Positions 23,156-35,119 of a stretch of DNA of 64,000 nt are shown here, in pieces. The position numbers and the translations under genes were made by a program. The notes under the pieces were generated by a model that saw nothing but the letters and a program-made list of their open reading frames with translations, made no database searches and was not told the DNA's origin. Within the stretch, counting starts at the first letter, position 1. The number at the start of each line of letters is the position of its first letter. The stretch is from Protea cynaroides (taxonomy: Eukaryota > Streptophyta > Magnoliopsida > Proteales > Proteaceae). The DNA lies in assembly GCA_028583415.1 (NCBI GenBank), contig CM053275.1, positions 85,306,278 through 85,370,277 on the forward strand. The letters run 5' to 3'.

Positions 23156-24898
23156 GTAAGTGCATGATATCGTGCAGTAACGGGTAGATCTTAAGGAGGA
23201 ATCGTTATTATCCTAACTCAAATAAGGTAAAGCGTACCAAAAGGATTTGACTGAATTAACCACCCTAATCACTTCAAAAAAAGATATATATACAAAAGGG
23301 TGAGCTCAAAACTTAGCTTAGTAAAAAAATCAGACAATGCAATACACAAATTCATGAGTAATATTCAATTCGGTCTGGTATACTTGCACAGTGTAATGGT
23401 AAGGATAGGTTGCACTCCACACCTTTATGCACGAGAGTGTGAGCATGCCTAGTAGATCACACACCGCTGTCACCCCACATCACTCACTCTGGTATAGAGA
23501 TAAAGCTAGAGTTTGGTGGTGAGGCGGAGCCACAGTCCCACGTCCTCCCCCTGATATCCTACACCATACCAATACTTACACCCTTATTGGCGAGGGCTTG
23601 CAAGTGGGTTCATCACTAACCAATTCTACATGTCATCACAGTATCCAGGGCCTTATCCTAACACACCTCCTTATGGTTTAAAGATAGGGCTCAAGTTTGG
23701 TGGCTAAGCCATAGACCACAATGTCACGTCCTCCCCCTGATGCCCTACTTGTACCAAGCATGCTAAGATAGTAGTGATACGAAAAGGTGCTAATGTGAGG
23801 AATGATCCAAGACCCCAGGCCCTTCCCATTCCCCACACCAATAAAATTATTCACATGCCTAACAATCACAACCTAGCATAGCAAGTATGCATGAACAGAT
23901 ATAATAACAGAAAATAAGATGACATGTTAATATGCATAACCATCACACCATAAATACAAAAATAATTAACAACATTTTACTATTATTTGTTAAATAGGGT
24001 TTAGGTTCGATTTTCTTACCTAACGCTTGATTGCAAGCTTCCTCTCCTTCACAGAGTCTAACTTGGTGGTCAACAGGTCCTACAAATCATTAGGGTTTGA
24101 TTAGAATCAGTTCCATAGAGTTTACATTGGTCGAAAACCACAACTTAAAAAGACGAAACTAAGACTCTCAAACTTTCTCTTAAATAAAATTTTCAAAACT
24201 AAAAAAAAACTTACAATAGAATTCATGGATATTTTTTTATTGCTCTATATATATATATATACAATTGAGTAAAGATCATAATTAATCTTTGCAATTTGAT
24301 TACAAGAGATTTTGTGGAGATAATTTTGGTAACCAAATGCTAACCTTGTAGGTTCATTGTATATGGACGATTCTTGAGTAGAAAAAGATCTTGCAATAAC
24401 TCATTGTATCTTTAACATCATTATCTTTTCTTGAAAATTTTCATAATCTGTTGGAACTTTCTATTCTTCCATGCCATACCAATCTCCACATGTGGTATCA
24501 ATCTTGAGAGAGAAAATAAAATAGAAAACTCCAAAGTTATGGCAATCTCCACCTTATAAATTTCATTCCAAATCAATAGGGAATATTTTTTCAAGAGAAT
24601 AGAATCTCTCACGTGACATTGGACTACTTTTTGACTTGATCCAAGACCGATCTTATACAAAATTCGTGGGTCTCCTTATAAAATTTGTCCCTATGCCCGA
24701 CTACTGAGTTGAGTAGGTGAGTTAACTAGACACGATCACCAAAAATCCATAAAATGGTCTTTTCAAGCTCGGATTAATCCATTCTTTCACCTACACCCTA
24801 TAAATATAAAAACAACATTGAATACCCGAGAAGCATCATAAATAGAATAAAAGATACATACTCTATGCCTTAAATTCATATATAAAATGTGTTCATCA
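23156..24898 (-). mobile_element. Shared Athila-like LTR, main part
   Basis: Continues the LTR broken at 11332. It matches the outer LTR 31626-32867 at both ends: 23161-23280 corresponds to 31655-31775, and about 24130-24898 to 32115-32867. It ends GTGTTCATCA, giving TGATG...CATCA termini in element sense. It lies between two internal regions of the same orientation, so it serves as 5' LTR of the left copy and 3' LTR of the right copy. About 340 bp of the outer LTR has no counterpart here and is replaced by foreign sequence (23290-24120). Confidence 0.8.
23290..24120 (-). mobile_element. Partial Tekay-type LTR inside the shared LTR
   Basis: Contains the same phrases as the Tekay-like LTRs, such as CACGTCCTCCCCCTGAT, TTGGCGAGGGCTTGCAAG and TAGAGATAAAGCTAGAGT. 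It corresponds loosely to 11766-12610 but is clearly diverged. It lacks the TG...CA ends and has no visible target duplication, and host LTR sequence is missing at the same place. It is an old, end-trimmed insertion or a recombination product. Confidence 0.65.
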
Positions 24899-26009
24899 GA
24901 TTCCCTCACACTTGAACTTTGCTAGTCCCGAGCTAGAAAAAATATAACAAGAAAATAAAATAAAATTCTAACTCACTTTCGTAGGAATCACCATTGTACT
25001 TAGCACGTGCAACAAGCCTTGAAACCCCTAGGTCACCCCTAGTGGATGAATTGCATCTCATGAGTATTTTTAGAGAATAAACACACAAAATTAATATAAA
25101 AATTTTAAACTTTAACTTTGGTATTGAAGAAAAATAGCACACACACATTCTATTAATCAAGACACTCAACTTGGGATCAAGAAAACATAGAAATCCCCAC
25201 AATTGCACTTTGCTATCTCATATAATTCAAACACTAAGGTCGCATCTCAATTAGAAAACCTTATTACATCTTCTAAACATATCTCTCTTTAAGGTGAACC
25301 CTTTGTAACATACTGGTAACTAAGACCCAAGATCAGCTTTCAACACTTGTATTTTATATTTTTTCTCTTTTTTTTTTTCTTCCTCTCTAAGCTACTCTAC
25401 TACAGTTGGCTTAAGAAATGCAGGTGGTTATGCATTCCCATGATATTATGTAGCTTCGCTTTTGACATATATCTTTAAGGACATTGATACTAAAGAGTAG
25501 TTTTTTTTTTTAACAAGAGTTGTATCCAAGGAATTTCAATCAAGACACCTCACTTCTTGAGGCAGAATGCCCTGTTTAGTTCCAAGAACAAAAACTCTTA
25601 TATTATTTTTTTTATTATGATTTTTTTTAGTATAATGAGGTCTCAGCTTTATTTAAAGGTTTAAATTACCAACTATAACCATAAAAGATTCATCCCTCAG
25701 GTGAGTAAGATGTATTTTCTAACTCGATTCTCACCTCAAAATACAGTCTAAGTACTATTCTCACATAAGATTTTATTACTTCGTATTTGATAGTTTTCTA
25801 GGTCTCTTTCTCCTTCCTTTTTTGTGTCAAAACCATAGAAATGGTAATTAACTTTCCCAAAAACCAAAGTTTAAAAGTTAAAATTTACAAATAAAAGCTC
25901 AAAATTTATTTTTTTTAATGAAATCTCAACCCTTCTCCCATACTTAAATCATGCATTGTCCTCAATGTACGTAGAAAAATAAAAAACAAGGACAAGGGAA
26001 AAAAAAAAA
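24899..26009. other. 3' untranslated region of Athila-like copy 2
   Basis: About 1.1 kb of AT-rich sequence with T-runs and no recognisable frame. An env-like gene, present in some Athila elements at this place, is not seen. Confidence 0.6.
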
Positions 26010-27300
26010 CTCCCTGAATCAATGATCAATGTAAAAAAGCTCATAGAGATCCATGACCTCTTCAGTGGAGTCGTATGGAAGCTCCAAAATGGCTTTAAAC
26101 GCTGGTCGTTCACTTTGTTGGTTGCACCTGTACCTGAATTCAAAATCTCAATTGCACCCGATGAGAAAATATTTTGAACAATATAAGGGCCCTCTCAACG
26201 AGATCTAAGTTTACCATGAAAAATATACAAACGAGAATTATAGAGCAAAACCTTGTCGCCAGGGGTAAAAGACTTTTGAAAGATATGTCTGTCATGGTAA
26301 GCCTTGGTTTTGTCTTTATAGGTTCGAGCACTGTCATAAGCATCATATCGCAATTCATCTAACTCAGAGAACTGGAATCCTCTATGAGTACTAGCATCTG
26401 ACAAATTAAAATTTAATTTCTTAATGGCCCAAAACACCTGGTATTTCAATTTGATTGGTAGATGGTAAGCTTTTTCATACACCAAATGGTAAGGGGATTA
26501 ACCAAGAATGGTGTTAAAAGCGGTCCTATAAGCCCACAAAGCATCTACAAGGTGAATGGACCAATCCTTGCGGGTCCGATTGACAGTCTTTTTCAAATTT
26601 TGCTTGATTTGTCGATTAGACACTTCAACCTGTCCACTAGTTTGAGGGTAATAAGGGGTTGCCATTTTATGGGTAATACCATATTTTTTAACAAGGGTCT
26701 CAAATGGTTTGTTGTAGATGTATTTTCCCCTGTCGCTAATGATAGCTCAGGGGATACCAAATCGGGAGAATATATTCTCATTTAGAAATTTAATAACTAC
26801 CTTGTGGTCATTGGTCTTAGTAGCAACAGCTTTTATCCATTTGGACACGTAGTCTGCAGCTAACAAGATATACTGATTCCCAAAAGGATTTGGGAATGGA
26901 CCCATAAAATCGATGCCCCAAACATCAAAAACTTCAACCACCAGAATTGGGTTCAGTGGCATCATATTTCGCTTGGTAATGCTACTTAAAGACTGACAAG
27001 AAAGGTATGCCTTACAGTAATTAAAGGCATCCTTAAAAAGACTAGGCTAGTAGAATCCAAACTGTAAAACCTTGGCCGCGGTCTTATTTAGCCCAAAATG
27101 ACTACCATACGCCTGATCATGATAGTAAAACAGCATAGATTGTTGTTCATGGTCAGGTACACATCTCCTAATAATCTGATCAGGACAAGTCTTGAAGAGA
27201 TACTGATCATCCCAAAAATAGTACTTAGCTTGGGAATTGAATCTATACCTATCCTGGGCAGACCAATAGGAAGGGGTCGCACCTGTTACTAAATAATTTA
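26010..27300 (-). pseudogene. Athila-like integrase (copy 2), nearly complete
   Basis: In coding order: a zinc-binding end at about 26990-27230 (QQSMLYYHDQAYGSHFG, KTAAKVLQFGFY), the catalytic core in frame 26747-26965 (GIDFMGPFPNPFGNQYILLAADYVSKW) continuing to ISDRG and GQVEVSNR for the D,D,E triad at about 26600-26740, then the tail in frame 26195-26485 (PIKLKYQVFWAIKKLNF, DELRYDAYDSARTYKDKTK, FTPGDKVLLYNSRL, HGKLRSR), ending near 26020 at VNDQRLKPFW. Only a few stops interrupt it (for example after GIP and after GKLRSR), making it the best preserved protein of the array. It would insert the cDNA copy into the genome. Confidence 0.85.
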
Positions 27301-28710
27301 CAATATCAGCAAACCAAGGTTCATTAGATAATATAAATAATTGCTCATCTGGGAAAGACTAGTTGACTGATGAATCGACAGTCAAAGAATTAGGCAGTCG
27401 AGATAAGTGGTCAGCAACCAGATTTTTTATTCCTGGTTTATCCTTAATCTTTAAGTCAAACTCCTATAAAAGCAAAACCCATCTAATGAAACGGGCTTTG
27501 GCATCCTTTTTTTACAAAAGATGCTTGAGGGCGACATGATCCGTTTACATAATGACATGGGATCTTATCAAACAGGTACGTAATTTCTCTAAAGCAAATA
27601 CAACAGCTAAGAATTCTTTTTTGATGGTAGTGTAATTAAGCTACGCATCGTCTAAAGTATTACTTGCATAACAGAATACATGGGCAACTTATTAATCCGT
27701 TGCCCAAGGACAGCTCCTAATGCAAAATCAAAAGCATCACACATAAGCTCAAAGGGCTCTATCCATATGGGTACCTGAATGATGGGGACAGTAGTCAAAA
27801 CCTTTTTGCGTTAATTAAAACTCTCAAGACAGGCATCATTAAAATCAAAGAGCCGGTCTTTAGCAAGTAAAGAGGTGAGAGAATGAGCAATCTAACTAAA
27901 GTTCTTAATGAACCGTCGATAAAAACTAGCATATACCAGAAAGGAACGAATGTCCTTAACAGATTTAAAACAGGTAGCTTTTCAATCAGTTCTACCTTAG
28001 TTTTGTCAATCATGATCCCCTCTTGGAAAATGATGTGACCCAACACTATGCCTTGTTTTACCATGAAGTGGCATTTTTTCTAATTTAAAACTAAATCATT
28101 CTCCATACACTTGGCAAGAACTAAGGAAAGATTATGTAGGCAATCAGAAAAAGTAAACTTATGTACAGAAAAACCATCCATGAATACTTCTAAAAATTAC
28201 ACTACCATATCTGAGAAGATGCTCATCATCCACCTTTGGAACGTGGTAAGGGCATTGCATAGCCCAAAAGGCATGCATTGAGCATATGTCCGTAGGGACA
28301 TGTGAAAGTGGTCTTGTGTTAGTCATCTAAGACAATGGGGATTTAATTGTAACTGGAGTATCCATCTAAGAAGCAATAGTATTCATGTCCGGCCAACCTT
28401 TCTAACATTTGGTCAATGAAAGGCAAAGGGAAGTAATCCTTTCATGTTGTTGTATTCAGCTTTTTGTAGTCTATGCATACTCTCCACCCTGTTTGGATAC
28501 AGGTTGGAATCAATTCATTGTCAGCATTAGCAACTACAGTGACTCTTGACTTCTTTGGTACCACATGTACCGGACTTACCCACTCATTGTCAGATACGAT
28601 ATATATGATCCCATGATCTAAACACTTTAGAATCTTTCTTAATGGCTTCCTTCATCACAAGATTTGCCCGTCTCTGATGTTCTCTTGAGGAGTTGGTACC
28701 TTCCATAAAG
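27301..28710 (-). pseudogene. Athila-like RT and RNase H remnant (copy 2)
   Basis: Colinear with 1661-2990. Recognisable parts include the RT thumb region in frame 27795-28064 (MVKQGIVLGHIIFQEGIMIDKTKVELIEKLP) and the palm at about 28180-28330, where the minus strand still reads as FMDGFS, with a catalytic Asp apparently replaced. Numerous frameshifts break it. There is one copy of the 60-bp segment that is duplicated in copy 1. Confidence 0.7.
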
Positions 28711-29560
28711 TATATATGATGTTGAACAATAGACGGACTAATACCCTTGATGTTAACCACAATCCAACCTAAGGCTTCCTTGTGATTTTGTAAGAGTTTG
28801 ACTAACTCTTCTTACTAACTAGAAGTCAAATCAGATGCAATAATAATGGAAAGAGTCTGGTCAGTACCTAGGAAGGCATACTTCAAATTGGACGGCAACT
28901 CCTTTAATTCTAAGGTAGGTGGGTCAACAATTAAGGGCTTAGGAGTGGAAATAGATAAGGGTCCTAGAAGTTCCATAGATGTATGGATACTCCATGCCTC
29001 TAAAGATAAAGTTTTCTCTACTCCTCCCAACTCTTCCATACACTTCAAGAATTTTGAGTTAAAGTCCATATCAAAAGTGGTCTCTACATGGTCTGGGAAT
29101 TCTTGGAGCATATATACTAACCCAACCTAAATACATTTAAATCAATAGTTTTGTTGCCAAATGACAGTTTCATTAAACCATTCCTGTAATTTATCAGTGA
29201 ATTACTTGTAGTAAGAAATGATCTTCCTAAAATGATAGGGATTTGATCCCTATTAGAGACCGGATGTGTTTCTAAAATAATAACAGAAAAAAAAATTTTA
29301 CCTTTAACAAAACATCCTGTACCATTCCCTTAGGAGTCTTTACAGAACGATCAGCTAGTAGAGAAGAGGTGGACGTTGGTTTCAACTTTTCCAATACTAA
29401 TTGCTGGTAAACATGATAAGGTAGAAGATTTATACTTACACTAAAGTCTAGCAGAGTATGATCAATAAAGGTGTTACCTATGATGCAAGAGATGGTAGGA
29501 CAGCTAGGGTCCTTGTATTTGACTGCCACAAGATGGTTCAGACAGGAACTTAAATGTGCA
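28711..29560 (-). pseudogene. Athila-like protease and linker remnant (copy 2)
   Basis: Frame 29272-29529 carries DPSCPTISCIIGNTFIDHTL, LDFSVSINLLPYHVYQQL and LADRSVKTPKGMVQDVLLKV. The active-site triad position reads D-F-S-V instead of D-L-G-A, so it cannot be catalytic. Frame 28815-29111 is the linker (MLQEFPDHVETTFDMDFNSK), matching copy 1 at 3200-3440. Confidence 0.7.
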
Positions 29561-29699
29561 GTAAAGAATACCTTTTTGGGAATTTGATAACTCCGCTTTT
29601 ATGTAATGTTCAATTCTACCTGTTTGAAGACCTCTAAAATTTTATCAACTAAAGCAATCTTCTTTCAGTTTATCAACCTATTAGGGAATGGGGCTAGAG

Positions 29700-31166
29700 G
29701 AGTAAAAACTCTATCCGAGACAGTCTCTTTGGGTCTTTCAGGTACATCAGACGAACCTGAAGACAGAGGCTCAATAACTGCCTCAAATTGGGGAACATTA
29801 ACAGAGTCAACTATGAGTTTAGTCTTTGGTGCTTTATCCTATAAGTACTCTTGGCCACTTTGTAATGCATGGACTGTATTACATTGTTTGGAAGACCCTA
29901 ATTGATTCTCTATGCCATTCACTTGAGGGTTTAGCCTATTTGGTTGTAGATGATGACATAGGTTGGTCCCTGGTTGGTTGGGAAAAATACCTTTATTCTT
30001 TTCACACATCAGGATAACCAATTGGGTGAGTGTCCTCTTCATACTGGTATTCCCTGCCATAAGACCTGGCACATTCTTTTCCAACTCACTGAGTCTGGCC
30101 TACTCACCTGTATTAGAAAATCCAAAGGGTTGTTGAAAATTACCTTGGTGAATAAAATTGGATCTAGGGGGAGCATATGGTCTAGTGTGACCGGGTGGAC
30201 CTTAATTTAGAAATTGGGTTGGGTTCTCACAGTTTCCTTAGTATCAGGAGAAATTTAAGTGATTTCTCCATCCTGAATTATAAGTGTTACTATACAGATT
30301 GTAAAGTGCACTTACATTCACATTCTGAGAATTGCCCCCTGAAGTACATTCCTCCACTATGTGTCCAGGAGTTTGACACTAGTTGCACATTAGGAGTTGC
30401 TTTTGGTTGAGAACTAAAGCTTCTATTCTTTTGATAAGTCTATCTAAGTATGCCTCCTTAGCTACTATGTCATCAACAAAGTAACCTTAACCTTTTTAGG
30501 TGTGATCTGTCTCCTGCACAGACTCCCATTCTCTTATTTTTTTGGCCAGATCTGTCAAAAAGTTCCAAGTATCATTGGCATATTCATAGGAAGTGAATCC
30601 TTGAGGATACATAGATTTAAGTATTTACTTGGTAGGAAAGTCTATCCCCTCATAGATAAATTGACAAAACTACTACGTTTCAATACCATGGTGAGGGCAC
30701 TCTTGGAGTAGGCCTTGGAATCTCTCCATGAGTCACAAAAAAAAAAACTTATTTGGTTCTTGTTTGAATCGCATTATATCCCCTTGAAATTTATTTGTCT
30801 TGTAAAGAAAAAAAAATTTTTTTAAGGAATAACACAGTAAATTTATCCGATGAAGTAAAGGAATTTGTGGGAAGACTATAAAACCATTTTTTTAGCTCCA
30901 TCCTTGAGTAAAAATGTAATGCACCTCAATTTGACGGCATCATTACTGAGTTGTTGCATCTTAATAAGGACATACACCTCCTCATGCTCACGGAGGAACA
31001 AGTATGCATCCTTTAAAGGTAACCCATGAAAATGGAGAAGTATGATAATGAATTGAGTTTTCAATTCATAGTTATTGCATGTGGCAGTTGTCAATTGAAT
31101 ACATGAGAGTTGTGCTACCCTAGCAAGGTAGAACCTATCTTTAAGTGTGGTCTTGGGTTCAGCCAT
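29700..31166 (-). pseudogene. Athila-like gag remnant (copy 2)
   Basis: Start MAEPKTTLKDRFYLARVAQL at 31166, then NNYELKTQFIIILLHFHGLP and LLKDGAKK. The CCHC knuckle at 30346-30387 has a stop in place of the Trp seen in copy 1. The region 29700-30340 corresponds to 9421-10040. Unlike copy 1, copy 2 has no break near 29715, which shows the empty state of the solo-LTR target at 4126-4130. Confidence 0.75.
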
Positions 31167-31602
31167 TGTAAACTATGAGATTCTTATCAAACGGTTGGTA
31201 AAATCACGAGTCCACACTCTCATGCACAAACCTCTTTAAATGATACAATTTTCTTTTTCTTTTTCTTCTAAATTCGACGTGAAAGCTAGATTTGTTCGAA
31301 TCGAGGTCAATGTAAATCTTCTGACGATCAATGGCTTAAAAATCGATCATATCCACAATTACCTTGAGAAACAACGCCGTTACCGCCGAAGCTATTGATC
31401 ATTATTCCTCTTGATAATTCGATAACCAGTATTCCTTAACACCACATCATGATCAAGATTGGACCGTCGATTGTACTGTTTCAACCGAACGGATTGGAGG
31501 TGCAAAGAAATGCATGAAAATCAATGAAAATTTTATATATATATATATATATTTTTTAAATCACTTTGAACTATTTAAAATAGAAAAAATAACGGCTTGC
31601 CT

Positions 31603-31620
31603 CTCCTGCAACAACGCCAA
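31603..31620 (-). promoter_or_regulatory. Primer-binding site, tRNA-Asp type (Athila-like copy 2)
   Basis: The minus strand reads TTGGCGTTGTTGCAGGAG next to the LTR end CATCA (31626), a mutated version of the tRNA-Asp primer site. Confidence 0.75.
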
Positions 31621-31625
31621 AAACT

Positions 31626-32867
31626 TGATGGAAATTAAATGTGTAATCGCAAGTGCACCGTATCGTGCAGTAACGGGTTGAACTCAACAAGGAATTGTTA
31701 TTATCCTGACTCAAATAAGACGAAGCATACCAAAGGGATTTAAATGAATTAACCACCCTAATCACTTCAAATAAAAACTACTTTAAGCAACAAAAACAAT
31801 AATAATCGATTCCTAAAGGCACGAAAATTTATGAAACCACTATATTAACCATAAAGTAACACAGATCTATTGCGAAGGGAACGAAATTAAAAATAAAAGA
31901 ATGTAAGAAATACTTATTTCGTTAAAAAATTTCTCTGTCGTCGTTCGTCGTCTCGTTGTTACTCCAAGGCGATGCACAAAAGATTACAAAGGGAGCCTTC
32001 TCCCTTAAATTAAAATAGTAATGGTTACAACCTATATTGATCTATCTTACTACAGAGTTCTAAATCCAAAATTAAAATTTAAGAAAAATCAATAAACAAA
32101 CTTGAACAATAAGAACACAACTTGAAAAGAAGAAATTAAGACACTCAAACTTTCTCTTAAATAAATTTTTAAAACTTAAAAAAAAAACTTGCAATAGAAT
32201 TCTTGGATGATTTTTCTATTACTGAGCATCACATATATATACAATTGAGTAAAGATCATAATCAATCTTTACAATTGGATTACAAAGGATTTTATGGAGA
32301 TAATTTTGGTAACCAAATACCTACCTTGTAGGTTCATTGTATATGGATGATTCTTGAGTAGAAAAAGATTTTACAATAACTCATTGTATCTTTGATATCA
32401 TTATCTCTTCATGGAAATTTTCATAATCGATTAAAGTTTTTCATTCTTTCATGTCAAGCCAATCTCTACATGTGATATCAATCTTAAGATAAAAAATAAA
32501 ATAAGAAACTCCAAAGAAATGGCAATCTCCATCTTATAAACTCCATTCCAAATCAGTAGGAAATATTTTCTCAAGAGAATGAAATTTCTCACATAAGATT
32601 GGGCTGCTTTTTTACTTGATCCAAAGCTGTTCTTATACACAAAATTTGTGACTCTCCTTATAAAATTTATCCATATGCTCGACTGCTGAGTTAACTGGAC
32701 AAAATCACCAAAAATTCATATAATTGTATTTTCAAGCTTGGATTTATCCATTCTTTTAACTACACCCTACAAACATAAAAACAACATTAAATACCCGAGA
32801 AGCATCATAAATAGAATAAGAAATACATATTTTATGCCCTAAATTGACACATAAAATGTGTTCATCA
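31626..32867 (-). repeat. Outer (5') LTR of Athila-like copy 2
   Basis: 1,242 bp with TGATG...CATCA termini in element sense (plus strand TGATGGAAA ... GTGTTCATCA). It has a short (TA)n at about 32230. Sequence beyond 32867 is not shared with the shared LTR, confirming the boundary. Confidence 0.85.
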
Positions 32868-33135
32868 ATATGCAAAGCTATTTATACAACTAGTATATAT
32901 TCATTACTCATATATCAAGGAAATGAACTATTAAACCATAGAAAAATAGGTGATTATTATTTCCTTTCTCTAAGAGTCACCTACACTACACACTTATCCT
33001 TTGGGACAAGCATGCACTGGTCCTCTTAGATATCCAGGCAAAACCGCCAAAGAATGTTGACATCAAAAATTTCATCACCTTTAAATGAATGAAATATCCT
33101 TAGCCGGACATCCTTAATAAATGATTATTATTTTC
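32868..33135. other. Flanking sequence with first unit of a 171-bp direct repeat
   Basis: AT-rich and non-coding. From about 32951 it forms unit one of a two-unit direct repeat (phrases CTAAGAGTCA, GGGACAAGCATGCACTGGTC, CCTTAGCCGGACAT). Unit two starts at about 33122 and, after the solo LTR, continues at 35120-35272. Confidence 0.75.
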
Positions 33136-35114
33136 TGTTGGAACCTTGACCGGACTGAGCAGATATGGAGGAGACAGTACAGAGTGAGTTGTCATTGTTG
33201 GCAATCTTAGCAGAGTGATATGGAGGAGAGAGATTATCAGCAAACAATATGAACAGTCAACAGACAAAGTGGACAGTCAGAAGCGTCGCAGTTTAGTGTT
33301 TGAAAGCAAGAAAGAAGAGAGAGAAAGTAGAGAGAGAAAGGAGGAAAGAGAGTGGTGGTGACCAGGTGGGTCCCACCTAATGTGGCTCGCCACATTGGCA
33401 GCCCAGCTCAGGCCAGTTGACCCACCAGCTAGGCAGCTCAGCCAGCCATGCCGCGTGCACAGCAGCAGCACAGCCATGCGGCGCATAGCACACCGCACAG
33501 CTGTTGGCATGACCAACCAGCAGAAGGGTCACTCGCGTGCGCACAAGAAGCCCGCGCATGCCCATCGAGACACCCGCTAGGTGTTCGACCTAATGCCCAA
33601 GAGAGCAGGGTCCTTAGGACCCTACTAGAGTTTTCTTCCTGAATCGTTTTTTAACAAAAGTTACAGAAGCCATTTCTTTTGGTCTCAGGGGTATTTTTGG
33701 AAGTCCACAGATGATTTGATTCAAAATATAAGGTCCTGATGAAGCCACGTACCCAAGATTCCTATCCGATGGCCGAGAAAAATGCGGGCTACAGTGCTTC
33801 GTAGGCGGTGCGTCAAGATTCCATCGCGAGCAACCCCATTGGCTGGATGTATCTTAAAATAGTGGTACGCGACGCATGGAATTGAATCCATGATTGTAAG
33901 TGTTGCGCGTACAGGGAAGCTTCGAGCCAGATTCAAATCGTTCGGCCAGAATCCATGCCGATCGTGCCTAATGCGATGGATTCTGATCTAACAGTCAGGA
34001 GTTTATCCCGCCTCCATCTGACAGATCCAGCAGCCTAAAATGAAAGAAGCCGTCTGCGCCAATCAGATCTCGACAACGATGTACAGTGGGGCAGTGGCGG
34101 CGGCGCTTCAGTGCTTCGCGCCACATGGAATCAGCTCTGATGATTCCCTTTGGAATGTTTTGATTGGCCGATCTTCTACTGGCCATATCTCAGCCGTCCG
34201 ATCTCTAATTTAGGCATGTAATATATCAAACTGAAGGGAATTTGAAGAAGTAGCTTTCCAAACCAGTTGGAGCTCGAGAAGAAGAAGAAGAAGTGTGATT
34301 TTAGGGCATATACCTTGTTGGACCTTCAATGAGCTGTATTTTGACTCTCACCTTCTCTGTGCGGCCGTTAATGTTTCATTGAAGCTAGGGTAGAGTACTG
34401 GGACAATGCATTGAGTGTCCAGTGGAGTCATGGTGATGAGGAATGACTAGTGTAGCCAGGGAAGAGATCAATAAGCTTGCACAGTGAGCTTTACACCTGT
34501 TGTGAGCAAGACGGGAAGGTAACTTCGCACTCAAACCCTCATTATGATGAATGTGATAAATGGGATGGGTTTGTAATTATTAAATGCTTCAAATGTATAG
34601 CCTGTCAAGTCGAGTCCTGATAGGTTTGTGGGTAGTAACTCATATTCAAGTTGTAGCTTGTCTTAGCTGGTGGTACAACACCTTACTGTTGTAGCAGTCG
34701 AAAACTACCAATTAAAGTTATGTATCGGGTATAATACGAAACCCTGGTTAGGGTATTACCCCGTGGACTAGCCATCACAGTGAGTGATCGGTGAACCACG
34801 TTACATCCTGTGTTGTAAGTGTGTATGCAATTATCTATGTGTGTAGAATAGAAGTATGTGTGTTGTAGGTCTGGGTGTACACACTTGGCAGGCCAAGCCC
34901 CTAGTATGGATACCTGTGGGTGTGTGGTTGGTGTGTGCACAAAATGTGTTTGACAAATTGGCAGCGAGAAAAGTCCATTTGACAGCTCAAGGCAGCACAC
35001 AGTGACAAACAGCTCTTGGCAGCAGTTTTCAAAGCAGTAGGCCAAATCATCTCAATGGGAATATTTTTGAGGACACTGATTCCCCCCCCCCCCAGTGACT
35101 ACCTGGGATCAACA
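33136..35114 (+). mobile_element. Copia-type solo LTR, 1,979 bp
   Basis: Starts TGTTGGAACC and ends GATCAACA, with TTTTC at 33131-33135 and 35115-35119 as target duplication. A run of 12 C flanked by ACTGATT and AGTG near the 3' end (about 35083-35095) is the C-tract found just before the LTR end of many plant copia elements, and sets the plus orientation. It contains a GC-rich segment at 33400-33600 with overlapping spurious frames and a GAA repeat near 34275. No internal genes are present. Confidence 0.8.
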
Positions 35115-35119
35115 TTTTC

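Larger units (their letters stand above)
24899..31625 (-). mobile_element. Athila-like Ty3/gypsy element, internal region, copy 2
   Basis: The internal region is uninterrupted from the primer site (about 31603-31620) through gag, protease, RT-RNase H and integrase to a 3' untranslated region ending at the shared LTR. Just inside the LTR the minus strand reads CAAGTGTGAGGGAATC, a polypurine-like tract. A second such tract with GAGGACAATGCATGATTTAAG lies near 25935, as often seen in Athila elements. The orientation matches copy 1. All genes have stops or shifts, though integrase is nearly open. Confidence 0.85.

Noticed and set aside
24899..26009. Possible env-like gene downstream of the Athila integrase
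   Set aside because: No long frame, signal peptide or membrane-segment pattern found; the region is AT-rich and T-run-rich.
33277..33642. Several overlapping open frames on both strands
   Set aside because: They fall in the GC-rich segment of a copia solo LTR; multiple frames open at once and none has a family pattern.
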